Position numbers and translations under genes: made by a program. Shown here one piece after another: positions 7,894-16,677 of a stretch of 64,000 nt of DNA (the first letter of the stretch is position 1; each line of letters opens with the position of its first letter). The stretch covers positions 1-64,000 of the forward strand of contig NZ_JAKSYL010000287.1 of the NCBI RefSeq assembly GCF_022829515.1, given 5' to 3'. This DNA is from Methylobacterium sp. J-048. GTDB taxonomy: Bacteria > Pseudomonadota > Alphaproteobacteria > Rhizobiales > Beijerinckiaceae. A model generated the notes under the pieces. The model was not told where the DNA came from. It saw nothing but the letters and a program-made list of their open reading frames with translations, and searched no databases.

Positions 7894-9246
7894 CTACCGC
7901 GTCGTCGCCAGAAGCAGGTCCGGCAGCCACAGGGCGATGCCTGGGACCAGGCACAGGATCAGGATCGCGAGCCCCATCAGCATCACGAAGGGCAGGGTGC
8001 CCCAGATGATGTCTGAGAGCGGGATGTCGGGGGCGATATTCTTGATGACGAAGATGTTGAGGCCCACCGGCGGGTGGATCAGGCCCATCTCCATGGTGAT
8101 GGTCATCACCACGCCGAACCACACCAGGTCGAAGCCCGCGGCCTTGAGCGGCGGCAGGATGATCGGCGCGGTCATCAGGATGATCGAGACCGGCGGCAGG
8201 AAGAAACCGAGCACGATCACCAGTCCGAGGATCGTCACCAGCAGCACCCAGGGCGAGAGCTGCATCGCCACGATCGCGGCCGCGGCCGATTGCGACAGGT
8301 GCAGGTAGCTCATCACGTAGGCGTAGAGCAGCGACATGCCGATGATCAGCATCAGCATGGTCGATTCGCGCAACGTGGCGATCAGGATCGGGCTGACGTC
8401 CCGGAACCGCCACACCCCGTAGATCGCGGCGATCAGGCCGAGCGCCAGCAACCCGCCGAGGCCGGCCGTCTCCGAAGGCGTCGCGTAGCCGCCGTAGAGT
8501 GCCACCATCACGCCGGTGAGCAGGATCACGAAGGGTAGCACTCGCGGCAGCGTCGAGAAGCGCTGGGCCATGCTGTACTGCTCGTCGGCCAGGATCGGCG
8601 AGGCCGGTCCGCCGCGTTCCAGCACCGCCTTTGCGGCAGCGAATTCCGAGCGGAACCGGACCATCGACCAGGCCGCGAACAGGCTCACCAGCAGCAGCCC
8701 GGGCCCGATGCCGGCCAGGAACAGGCGCCCGAGGGACTGTTCGGAGGCGACCGCGTACAGGATCATGGTGATCGAGGGCGGCAGCAGGATCCCGAGGGTA
8801 CCGCCGGCCGCGATGATCCCGGCGGCGAAACCCGGCGAGTAGCCGCGCTTGCGCATCTCCGGGATGCCGGCCGAGCCGATCGCCGAGCAGGTGGCCGGGC
8901 TCGAGCCCGCCATGGCGGCGAACAGCGCGCAGGCGAACACGTTGGCGATTCCGAGACCGCCCGGGATGCGGTGCATCCAGGCATGCATCGCTGAGTAGAG
9001 GTCCTGGCCGGCCCGGGACCGCCCGATCGCCGCGCCCTTCAGGATGAACAGCGGGATCGACAGCAGGGTGATCGAGGCCATCTCCTCGTAGACGTTCTGC
9101 GCTACCGTATCGAGGGAGGCGCCCGGCATGAACACGACCATGAAGGCCAGGGCCACGGCGCCGAGCGCGAACGCGATGGGGATGCCCGAGAGCATCGCCC
9201 CGAGGGTGGCCCCCGCGTAGAGGAAGCCGATCGCCGCCGTGCCCAT
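7894..9246 (-). CDS. dctM: TRAP transporter large permease (DctM)
   Basis: The 450-residue ion-coupled translocation subunit of a tripartite ATP-independent periplasmic transporter. It is hydrophobic throughout with about eleven or twelve helices and has the family's opening GIPIAFALG, a PPSITM loop and a PPVGLNIFVIKN stretch. With dctQ and dctP it imports an organic acid or related anion using a sodium or proton gradient. It starts at the base where dctQ ends. The divergent GntR/FCD regulator probably controls the set. The substrate is unknown. Confidence 0.92.
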   Translation of the reverse strand: MGTAAIGFLYAGATLGAMLSGIPIAFALGAVALAFMVVFMPGASLDTVAQNVYEEMASITLLSIPLFILKGAAIGRSRAGQDLYSAMHAWMHRIPGGLGIANVFACALFAAMAGSSPATCSAIGSAGIPEMRKRGYSPGFAAGIIAAGGTLGILLPPSITMILYAVASEQSLGRLFLAGIGPGLLLVSLFAAWSMVRFRSEFAAAKAVLERGGPASPILADEQYSMAQRFSTLPRVLPFVILLTGVMVALYGGYATPSETAGLGGLLALGLIAAIYGVWRFRDVSPILIATLRESTMLMLIIGMSLLYAYVMSYLHLSQSAAAAIVAMQLSPWVLLVTILGLVIVLGFFLPPVSIILMTAPIILPPLKAAGFDLVWFGVVMTITMEMGLIHPPVGLNIFVIKNIAPDIPLSDIIWGTLPFVMLMGLAILILCLVPGIALWLPDLLLATTR

Positions 9247-9935
9247 CACTTCACCCTCGCGTCGACCGTCCGGCCCATCGGATCGGGCCCGCGGGGCGTG
9301 ACCCCGGGCGCATCGTGCATGTCGGCGTTCACGTCGGCGCCGATGCCGATCTTCGGCTTGGCCCAGCCCGCCGCCCGCGGCCCGTAGAGCAGGGCCTCGG
9401 CGATCTGCAGGACGAACTGGAGGCACAGCAGGGTCATGCCGGCGGCCATCAGCGTGTAGGGGATCCAGAGCGGCGGCCCCCAGGTCGATTGCGAGGTCTG
9501 GCCGTCGATCCAGGCCTCGTGGTCGAGGGTCCAGCTTTTCCAGGCGAAGAATGCGCAGAAGGCGAGGCTGACGACGTCGACGAACAGCAGCCGCACCCGG
9601 TTCACCGCCGGCGGCAGCAGGCCGGTCAGGGCCTCGATCGCGACGTGGCCGCGCTTGGCCTGTACTCCGGCGGCCGAGAAGAAGGTCGCCCCGACGATCA
9701 GGAAGACCGCCATCTCGTCCTGCCAGTCGGTAGGCTCCTTCAGCACGTAGCGAACGACGACGCTGTGGCTCAGCACGAGGCAGGCGCCGACGAGGCAGAG
9801 CCCGCCCAACCCGAGGATCACGCGGTTGATGCCGCGCAGCGCCCGGTCGAAGAGGCCGAGCAGGCCGGGGAGCCGGGGCTCCTCAGCGCCTTTCGCGTCC
9901 GGGATCGCGGTGGCCGCGTCGAAGCCGTGGCTCAC
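9246..9935 (-). CDS. dctQ: TRAP transporter small permease (DctQ)
   Basis: A 229-residue membrane protein with four predicted helices between residues about 35 and 190 and hydrophilic tails at both ends. The C-terminal tail of about 40 residues is longer than usual. The GTG start overlaps the dctP stop (GTGA), and its stop codon shares its last base with the start of dctM, so the three subunits are probably made in step. It should sit beside DctM in the inner membrane. Confidence 0.88.
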   Translation of the reverse strand: MSHGFDAATAIPDAKGAEEPRLPGLLGLFDRALRGINRVILGLGGLCLVGACLVLSHSVVVRYVLKEPTDWQDEMAVFLIVGATFFSAAGVQAKRGHVAIEALTGLLPPAVNRVRLLFVDVVSLAFCAFFAWKSWTLDHEAWIDGQTSQSTWGPPLWIPYTLMAAGMTLLCLQFVLQIAEALLYGPRAAGWAKPKIGIGADVNADMHDAPGVTPRGPDPMGRTVDARVK

Positions 9936-10954
9936 GCGACCTGCTCCGCCAGCTTCAGCAGCTCGGCGCAGCCGGCATTGCGGCCGGCATAGTCCTTCCA
10001 GGCGGTCTCCCGGGCGAGCTCGCGCCACTGGCCGAGGGACTTCTCGTCGAGCTGCGAGACCTTGGCGCCGGCCTTGGAGAAGATCTGCTCGACGCGGGTG
10101 TCGTCCTCCTTGGCGCCGGTCTGCCCGAAGGCTTCGAGCTCGGCGCCCACCGCCATGATCAGGTCCTGCTGGTCCTTGGGCAGGCCGGAGAAGAGGGTCT
10201 TGGACATCATGATCGGCTCGAGCATGAACCAGTAGGAGCGCTCCCGGCCCGAGGTCAGCGCCTTCGAGAGTTCCTCGAGCCGGAAGGAGATCAGGCTGGT
10301 GGATGAGGTGATCACCGCGTCGCAGGCGCCGGTCTGCATCGCCGCGTAGGATTCGTTCGACGGGATCGACAGCGTGGCGGCACCGGCCTGCTTCATCATC
10401 AGGTCCATCTCGCGGGAGCCGCCGCGGACCTTCATGCCCTTGGCGTCGGACGGCGCGACCAGCGGCCGCTCGCGGCTGGCGACGCCGCCAGATTGCCAGA
10501 CCCAGGAGACCAGGACGATACCCTTCGATTCCAGCAGCTCGGTGAGCTTGCGGCCCACTGGGGCGGTCTTCCACGCCACCGCCTGCGCGTAGGAGGTCAC
10601 CAGCGCCGGCATCAGGCCGATATTCAGCTCCGCCACCTCGCCGCCCGCGTAGGGGCTCGGATAGAGCGACATGTCCAGCGCGCCCTTGCGCATGGCGCCG
10701 AACTGGGCGTTCGTCTTCATCAGGGAGGAGCCGGGATAGACCTGGACCTCCAGGGCGCCCTTCGAGCGCTCGCCAACCGCCTTGGCGAACTTGCGGCACA
10801 TCCGATCGCGGAAATCGCCCTCGTCGATCGTGCCGCCCGGGAACTGATGCGACAGCTTCAGGACCGTGGCGGCCTGTGCGGCGCCGAGGCCGAATCTCAG
10901 GATGGCAGGCGCCGCGAAGGCGGCCGTGACCAGCGTGCGACGTGTCGGCGTCAT
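9932..10954 (-). CDS. dctP: TRAP transporter substrate-binding protein (DctP)
   Basis: A 340-residue periplasmic binding protein. The N-terminus has twin arginines before a hydrophobic run (TRRTLVTAA) and a cleavage-like AQA/A site near residue 30. The mature part has family features, including VQVYPGSSL and the MKVRGGSRE block whose arginine normally binds the ligand carboxylate. The ATG at 10954 is chosen because a GGGAGAG ribosome-binding site precedes it; an in-frame start five codons upstream lacks one. As first gene of the operon it faces the GntR gene across a 196-bp divergent promoter region. Confidence 0.92.
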   Translation of the reverse strand: MTPTRRTLVTAAFAAPAILRFGLGAAQAATVLKLSHQFPGGTIDEGDFRDRMCRKFAKAVGERSKGALEVQVYPGSSLMKTNAQFGAMRKGALDMSLYPSPYAGGEVAELNIGLMPALVTSYAQAVAWKTAPVGRKLTELLESKGIVLVSWVWQSGGVASRERPLVAPSDAKGMKVRGGSREMDLMMKQAGAATLSIPSNESYAAMQTGACDAVITSSTSLISFRLEELSKALTSGRERSYWFMLEPIMMSKTLFSGLPKDQQDLIMAVGAELEAFGQTGAKEDDTRVEQIFSKAGAKVSQLDEKSLGQWRELARETAWKDYAGRNAGCAELLKLAEQVA

Positions 10955-11019
10955 CGATCTCTCCCGCACCGCACCGTCGGCGGCATCGATTTTGTGCGTC
11001 GCAATACTGGGTTGCGATG

Positions 11020-11031
11020 CTTGTATGCAAG
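11020..11031. promoter_or_regulatory. Candidate GntR/FCD operator (CTTG-tatg-CAAG)
   Basis: An inverted repeat of 4-bp arms containing TTGTATGCAA, close to TTGTATACAA-like sites bound by FCD-type GntR proteins. It lies between divergent dctP and the GntR gene. A consensus TTGACA occurs just beyond it on the minus strand (11052-11057), so a bound regulator could block the dctP promoter. An 8-base direct repeat, CAATACTG, flanks it at 11002 and 11055. Confidence 0.45.
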
Positions 11032-11150
11032 AAAGACGGTGTTGTATATTTTGTCAATACTGAAGCATATGTGACTGGCGGAACGTCGGCCGGTGATCCA
11101 GGAAGCCGACGAAGGCAGCGCCCGCTTGTCGGCGCGGAGGGACCGGGGGG

Positions 11151-11804
11151 ATGAGCCACGCCCAGCGCCTGAGACAGCGGATCGAAGACGAGATCGTCTC
11201 GGGCGAACTCGCTCTCGGCTCGCGATTGGACGAGAACCAGCTGGCGGTGCGGTTCGGCGTCTCGCGCACCCCGATCCGGGAGGCTTTGCTGCAACTGGCG
11301 GCGACCGGCCTTGTCCAGACCAAGCCGCGGCGCGGCGCCATCGTAAGCGCGCCGGAGCCGTATCTGCTGCTCGCCATGTTCGAGGCCATGGCGGAAATCG
11401 AGGCCGCCTGCGGCCGGCTCGCCGCACGCCGCCTGGTTCCGGAGGATGCCGAGGCGCTGCAGGCGGCTCTGGCGGGCTGCAGGACGGCCGTGGCCCAGGA
11501 GGATCCCGAGAGCTACTACGCCGAGAACTACGTGTTCCACACGGTGGTCTACCGGGCGAGCCGCAACGCGTTTCTGGCCGAGCAGGCCCTGTCGCTGCAT
11601 CGGCGTTTGGCGCCCTACCGCAGGTTGCAACTGCGAGTCCGACAGCGACTGCCGCAATCGCTGGCCGAGCATGAGGCGATCGTGGCCGCGATCGTCGCCG
11701 GCGACGACGCCGGTGCCGCGGAGGCTTTGCGCAGCCACGTCCTCGTCCAGGGCGACCGCTTCACCGACCTCGTGGCCGGCCTCCGGGCACCGAGCGCCGC
11801 CTGA
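11151..11804 (+). CDS. GntR-family regulator, FadR/FCD subfamily
   Basis: A 217-residue regulator: winged helix-turn-helix at residues 5-70, with GSRLDENQLAVRFGVSRTPIREAL as its core (cut here into ordinary family blocks), and an all-helical FCD ligand-binding domain at about 75-205. The FCD metal-site pattern shows as histidines near 125, 173 and 195. It is divergent from the TRAP operon, and its effector is probably the imported acid or a metabolite of it. A purine-rich GGAGGGACC precedes the ATG. Confidence 0.88.
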   Translation: MSHAQRLRQRIEDEIVSGELALGSRLDENQLAVRFGVSRTPIREALLQLAATGLVQTKPRRGAIVSAPEPYLLLAMFEAMAEIEAACGRLAARRLVPEDAEALQAALAGCRTAVAQEDPESYYAENYVFHTVVYRASRNAFLAEQALSLHRRLAPYRRLQLRVRQRLPQSLAEHEAIVAAIVAGDDAGAAEALRSHVLVQGDRFTDLVAGLRAPSAA

Positions 11805-11918
11805 CGAAACGGAAAGCGCAGCTTAACCGCATTCCCGCGAGGATTGCGTAGGCCCGCGATCCGACTCGACTAGAAGTTGCGTCATCAGCATTATCGTCGC
11901 GTAGGAGCGAGGACGGTC

Positions 11919-12860
11919 ATGTTGAAGGACATCGTGCGAAACGCCGGGCGCCGCGCCGGAATCGACATCTTCCGGGCGAGCACCGAGCCGTTCCGCTGGA
12001 GCCATACGGTCCACGACTACCATCCGGTGGTGCCGTCCTCCCGCTGGATGCCCGGCAGTGCGCCGCACGGCCATCTCCGGGCGGTCCTCGCCCGTGAGAC
12101 GGCCGCCTACGCCGCGTTCCTCGATGCGCTGGAGGCGCGGGCCGACCTGCTCCACAGCGTCCCGCATCTATCCGGCGTGATCGACCCGGTGACGCCGCAC
12201 TGGAACAACACGTGGTTCACCGCGCTCGACGCCGCGGCGCTGATGACCAAGCTCGCCTGGAAGCGGCCGGCCCGCTACCTCGAGATCGGGTCCGGCTCCT
12301 CGACCTGCTTTGCCCGTTATACGATCGACGCACTGAAACTGCCGACGACAATCACCTCGATCGACCCGATGCCCCGCCGGGAGATCGACGCGATCTGCGA
12401 CTGGACCCTCCGCAGTCCCCTCGAAAGCTGCGATCTCAAGATCTTCGAAGAGTTGCGCGCCGGGGACATCGTCTTCTTCGACGGATCACACCGGTCCTTC
12501 GCCAATTCCGACGTGACGGTGTTCTTCTTCGAAGTGATGCCGCGGCTCGCCGCGGGGGTGATCGTGCAGATCCACGATATCTTCATCCCGGACGACTACC
12601 CCGCCGCGTGGAACTGCCGGCTCTACAATGAGCAGTACCTGCTGGCCGCCATGCTGATGTGCGGTGCCCCGCCGTTCCGGGTGACCCTGCCGGTGACGTA
12701 TCTCTGCCAGGATCCGGCCATGAGCGCCCGGGTCAAAGCCGTCTTCGCCGCCCGCCGGCCGGGGCCCGACATCCCGTTCCTCTACCCGAACGATTCCGGC
12801 ACGCCGGGCGCCTCGTTCTGGTTCGAGATGACGGCTCAGCCGGCTTCCGCGACCCCGTAA
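11919..12860 (+). CDS. Class I SAM-dependent methyltransferase-like protein
   Basis: A 313-residue protein whose middle holds a Rossmann SAM-binding pattern: YLEIGSGSSTCFAR (about 122-135) as motif I, then TSIDPMPR with the acidic end of strand 2, and DIVFFDGSH as a later motif. This pattern fits the Methyltransf_24-like group, whose members often modify sugars or small molecules. The ATG at 11919 has an AGGAGCGAGG ribosome-binding site. It overlaps the convergent GntR gene by 25 bases. Neither substrate nor pathway can be assigned, and neighbours give no clue. Confidence 0.7.
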   Translation: MLKDIVRNAGRRAGIDIFRASTEPFRWSHTVHDYHPVVPSSRWMPGSAPHGHLRAVLARETAAYAAFLDALEARADLLHSVPHLSGVIDPVTPHWNNTWFTALDAAALMTKLAWKRPARYLEIGSGSSTCFARYTIDALKLPTTITSIDPMPRREIDAICDWTLRSPLESCDLKIFEELRAGDIVFFDGSHRSFANSDVTVFFFEVMPRLAAGVIVQIHDIFIPDDYPAAWNCRLYNEQYLLAAMLMCGAPPFRVTLPVTYLCQDPAMSARVKAVFAARRPGPDIPFLYPNDSGTPGASFWFEMTAQPASATP

Positions 12861-13516
12861 TTGGCTGCGATCACGGTCTTTTTCCCGCGGATATGCTCGC
12901 GCATCAGGGTGGCGAGGGCGGCGCCGTCCCGGGCGCGCAGCAGCACGAGCATCTGCTCATGTTCCGACACGGCCCGGGCCCACTGGTCCGGGGTCTGATG
13001 GGCCGAGTAGCGCGACCGCTGGATCCGGCCGGACAGGCTCTCGTAGATGTTGGCCAGGATGCCGTTGCGGCTTGCCGCCATGATGCCTTCGTGGATCCGG
13101 CGGTTGTGGCTGAAATACCCGGCTTCGTCGCCGCCCTTCCAGGCCGCCACCATTGCCTGGTGATCGACCTCGATCGCGTCGATCTCGGCCTCCGAGATCG
13201 TCCGGCAGGCGAGATCGCCGGCGGTGGCCTCGAGCCCGGCGATCACCTCCAGCATCTCCTCGAGCTCGGTCTCAGAGATGCTGGCGACGCGCGCGCCGCG
13301 GTTCGGGAGCAGTTCGAGCAAGCCCTCAGTGGCCAGGATCTTGATCGCTTCCCGGAGAGGCGTGCGCGAGATCCCGAAGCGTTCGGTCAACTCGCCTTCG
13401 TTGATGCGTGCCTTCGGCTCCATTTCTCCGGAGCGGATCAGTTCACGCATCCGGTCGGCCACCTCATCGTGGAGGTAACGACGGCTGATTCCGATGCCGG
13501 TGTCGATTTTGTTCAT
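12836..13516 (-). CDS. GntR-family regulator, FadR/FCD subfamily
   Basis: A 226-residue regulator with an N-terminal winged helix (residues about 15-80, with INEGELTERFGISRTPLREA as the recognition region) and an FCD domain after it (histidines near 116, 140 and 190 in FCD-like positions). It lies 60 bases upstream of, and co-directional with, the large FAD/Fe-S dehydrogenase gene end, i.e. downstream of it in the transcript. It could be a local repressor of that enzyme. The start MNKIDTG is chosen over one ten codons earlier because the family N-terminus fits it. Confidence 0.87.
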   Translation of the reverse strand: MNKIDTGIGISRRYLHDEVADRMRELIRSGEMEPKARINEGELTERFGISRTPLREAIKILATEGLLELLPNRGARVASISETELEEMLEVIAGLEATAGDLACRTISEAEIDAIEVDHQAMVAAWKGGDEAGYFSHNRRIHEGIMAASRNGILANIYESLSGRIQRSRYSAHQTPDQWARAVSEHEQMLVLLRARDGAALATLMREHIRGKKTVIAANYGVAEAG

Positions 13517-13576
13517 GAGCCGACGGTGCACGCGAGGTCGAAGCAACCTATCCTGCCTGTGTAGGTGCCCGACAAT

Positions 13577-16540
13577 TCAGTGTCGAGGCGGGGGGCCTTG
13601 CACGAGCGCGTCATCGAGAACGCGGGCCATATGCTCAGCGCGGATGCCGAGGCCATCGTGGATCTGGTGACGGCAGCTCGTGCCGTCGGCCACGACCAGG
13701 TCGCCGGGGGCGGCCGCCCGCAAGGCCGGGAACAGGGACAACTCGGCCATGGCGAAGGACGTCTCGATCGTCTCGGCCCCGTAGCCGAAGGCGCCGGCCA
13801 TGCCGCAGCAGCTCGACTCGATGACCCGCACGTCGAGGCCCGGCACCGTCCGCAGCACGGTCTCCACCGAGCCCATCACGCCGAACGATTTCTGGTGACA
13901 ATGCCCGTGCAGGTGCGCGACCCGGCCGCCCTGGTCCGCCAGGGGAAGCGCGATCCGGCCCGCCGCGAGATCGCCGGCCAGCAATTCCTCGAACAGAACC
14001 GATTGCATGGCGAGCAGCGCGGCGTCTTCTCCAGGTAGTAATGCCGAAAACTCGTCGCGGAAGGTCAGCAGGCAGGACGGCTCGAGGCCGACCACCCGGG
14101 CGCCGGCCCGCACGAACGGCAGGAGCGTGTCGAGGGTCCGGCGCGCCTCGGCGCGGGCCCGGTCGGTCTGGCCCGAGGCCAGCCAGGTCCGGCCGCAGCA
14201 GAGGGGACGCCGCCCGCGTGTCGGGTAGACCCGGTGGATACGGTAGCCCGCGGCTAGCAACACCCGCTCGGCCGCCTCCAGGTTCTCCCGCTCGAAGGCG
14301 CGGTTGAACGTGTCGCCGAACAGGATCACGTCGCGGAAGTCCCCGGTCACGTCGGCCGGATGGGCCGCCTCGCCCGGCTCGCTCCAGGGGCGCCGCCAGC
14401 GCGGCAGCGACCGCTTGGCCGAGAACCCGACCATCCGCTCCGACAGGGCGGCCAGGGCCGGATGCCGGTCGCGCAGGTTGAGGAGCGGGGCGAGCTTGGC
14501 GGCGATGCCGGCGTAATGCGGCATCAGGCCGATCAGCCGGTCGCGCAGGGGCAGCCCGTGGCGGGCGTGGTAGTGGTGCAGGAACTCGACCTTCATCTTG
14601 GCCATGTCGACCCCCGTGGGGCATTCCCGCCGGCAGGCCTTGCACGAGACGCACAGGTCGAGGGTGCGCTTCATCGCCTTGCTGGTGAAGGCGTCCGGCC
14701 CGAGCTGGCCCGAGATCGCGAGCCGCAGGGTATTGGCGCGGCCGCGGGTGAGATGCTCCTCCTCCCGGGTCGCGCGGTAGGACGGGCACATCGCCCCGCC
14801 GGCGAGCTTCCGGCAGGTGCCGTTGTTGTTGCACATCTCGACGGCCGAGCCGAAGCCGCCCCAATCCGACCAGTCGAGGGCGGGCTTCAGCGGCTCGGTC
14901 ACGGCGTAGCCGGGCTTGAACCGGAATAGGCTCCGGTCGTCCATGGTCAGCGGCCGGACGATCTTGCCGGGATTGAGCAGGTTCTCCGGGTCGAACGCGT
15001 CCTTCACGGTCTCGAAGGCGCGGGTCAGGACCGGGCCGAACAGCGGCGCGATGTATTCCGAGCGCGAGATGCCGTCGCCGTGCTCGCCGGAATACGATCC
15101 CTTGTAGCGACGGACCAACTCGGAGGTCTCCTCCGCGATGGCGCGCATCCGCTTCACGTCGCCGCCCTCCTTCATGTCCAGGATCGGGCGGACATGGAGG
15201 CAGCCTACGGAAGCATGGGCGTACCACGTGCCGCGGGTGCCGTGCTTGGTGAACACCTCGGTCACCGCATTGGTGTAGTCGGCGAGGTGCTCCAGCGGGA
15301 CGGCGCAATCCTCGATGAACGAGACCGGCTTCGCATCGCCCTTCATCGACATCATGATGTTGAGGCAGGCCTCGCGCACCTCCCAGACCGAGCGCTGGCG
15401 GGCCGGCTCCAGAATCTCGACGACGGAGTTCGGAAAACCGTGATCGGCCATGCAGGCGTCGAGGCGCTTCAGGTCGCGCTTCAGGGCGGCGAGGTCGTCG
15501 CCGGCGAATTCCGCCAGCAGCAGGCAGTTCGGCTTGCCGCGGGTGATGTCGGCGAGCGTCGCCCGGAATAGCGGGATGTCGGCGCCGAGCACCAGCACGT
15601 TGTTGTCGACCAGCTCCACCGCCACGGGGTCGAGGGCGACGATGTGCTGCGTCGTCTCCATGGCGGCCCGGAACGATGGGAAATGGCAGACGCCCATCAC
15701 CCGGTGCGCGGGCAGGCGCGACAGCTTGAGGGTCACCGAGGTGGTGGCGGCCAGGGTCCCTTCCGAGCCGACCAGCAGATGCGCGAGGTTCGGACGCGGC
15801 TCGATCAATGCGTCGAGGTTGTAGCCGCCCACGCGCCGCTGCACCTTCGGGTAGCGGGCTTCGATCTCGTCGCGATGGAGCAGGGCGAGGGCGCGCATGC
15901 GCTCGGCCAGCGCTTCCGCCTGAGCCGAGCCGGTGACGCCGGTGGTCGCGTTGCCGGTCAGGCCGAAGCCGAACGCCTCGCCGCCCGGAAGCATCGCGTC
16001 CAACGCCAGGACGTTGTCGCTCATCTTGCCGTAGCGCAGCGAGCGGGCGCCGCAGGAATTGTTGCCGGCCATGCCGCCGATGGTGCAGCGGGTCGCCGTC
16101 GATGGCTCGACCGGGAAGAACCAGCCGTCGGCCTTCACCCGGGTGTTCAGCCGCTCCAGCACGAGGCCGGGCTCGACCGTGATCGTGCCGGCCTCGGGAT
16201 CGTAGGTGCGGATGCCGTTGAAGTGGCGCGCGCAATCGACCACCAGCCCCGAGCCGATCGGCTGGCCGTTCTGCGAGGTGCCGCCGCCGCGCAGGATCAC
16301 CGGCGCCCCGTGATCGGCGGCGATCCGCAGCGTCGCCGCGATGTCCGCGGCCGAGCGCGGCAGGACCACGCCGGCCGGCATGATCTGGTAGATCGAGGCA
16401 TCGGTGCTGTAGCGGCCGCGGGTGAACGCGTCGAACCGCGCCTCGCCCTGAAGCTGCTCCGCGAGCTTGCGGGCCATTCCGCCATCGTGACGCGCCGCCG
16501 CGCGCGGCGACACCGCACTCCGAGCCTTGGCTTGCGTCAC
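13577..16540 (-). CDS. FAD-linked/Fe-S 2-hydroxyacid dehydrogenase (YdiJ/Dld-GlpC type fusion)
   Basis: A 987-residue membrane-associated or soluble respiratory dehydrogenase. Domains in order: FAD-binding PCMH fold (about 45-230, with VILRGGGTSQNGQ), FAD-oxidase C-terminal domain (250-530, including GEHGDGISRSE), cysteine clusters for two Fe-S sites (Cys570, 576 and 585; Cys630, 633, 636 and 640 in CVSCKACRRECPTG), and paired CCG domains in the last 250 residues (PLCCGRTW and SSCCGMAG). Family members oxidise D-lactate, D-2-hydroxyglutarate or related acids and pass electrons to quinone or cytochrome. A GGGAGGG ribosome-binding site supports the GTG start. The exact substrate is not assigned. 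Confidence 0.88.
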   Translation of the reverse strand: MTQAKARSAVSPRAAARHDGGMARKLAEQLQGEARFDAFTRGRYSTDASIYQIMPAGVVLPRSAADIAATLRIAADHGAPVILRGGGTSQNGQPIGSGLVVDCARHFNGIRTYDPEAGTITVEPGLVLERLNTRVKADGWFFPVEPSTATRCTIGGMAGNNSCGARSLRYGKMSDNVLALDAMLPGGEAFGFGLTGNATTGVTGSAQAEALAERMRALALLHRDEIEARYPKVQRRVGGYNLDALIEPRPNLAHLLVGSEGTLAATTSVTLKLSRLPAHRVMGVCHFPSFRAAMETTQHIVALDPVAVELVDNNVLVLGADIPLFRATLADITRGKPNCLLLAEFAGDDLAALKRDLKRLDACMADHGFPNSVVEILEPARQRSVWEVREACLNIMMSMKGDAKPVSFIEDCAVPLEHLADYTNAVTEVFTKHGTRGTWYAHASVGCLHVRPILDMKEGGDVKRMRAIAEETSELVRRYKGSYSGEHGDGISRSEYIAPLFGPVLTRAFETVKDAFDPENLLNPGKIVRPLTMDDRSLFRFKPGYAVTEPLKPALDWSDWGGFGSAVEMCNNNGTCRKLAGGAMCPSYRATREEEHLTRGRANTLRLAISGQLGPDAFTSKAMKRTLDLCVSCKACRRECPTGVDMAKMKVEFLHHYHARHGLPLRDRLIGLMPHYAGIAAKLAPLLNLRDRHPALAALSERMVGFSAKRSLPRWRRPWSEPGEAAHPADVTGDFRDVILFGDTFNRAFERENLEAAERVLLAAGYRIHRVYPTRGRRPLCCGRTWLASGQTDRARAEARRTLDTLLPFVRAGARVVGLEPSCLLTFRDEFSALLPGEDAALLAMQSVLFEELLAGDLAAGRIALPLADQGGRVAHLHGHCHQKSFGVMGSVETVLRTVPGLDVRVIESSCCGMAGAFGYGAETIETSFAMAELSLFPALRAAAPGDLVVADGTSCRHQIHDGLGIRAEHMARVLDDALVQGPPPRH

Positions 16541-16581
16541 GGCCGAACCCTCCCGAGGGCGCGTCCCCGCCCGTCGGGAGG

Positions 16582-16591
16582 ATTGTATTCA
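16582..16591. promoter_or_regulatory. TTGTATNCAA site upstream of the FAD/Fe-S dehydrogenase
   Basis: TTGTATTCAA lies about 42 bases upstream of the GTG start. It matches the site between dctP and its GntR gene at nine of ten positions (TTGTATGCAA). This hints that one GntR protein could govern both loci, but two short matches are weak evidence. Confidence 0.3.
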
Positions 16592-16677
16592 AAATTCACG
16601 ATCGGGAAAGCCGCGGTCGTGCCGCATCTGTTATGCAGAGGATCAATCGACGCCAGTTGGCCCCGTCGCGCCGACGG

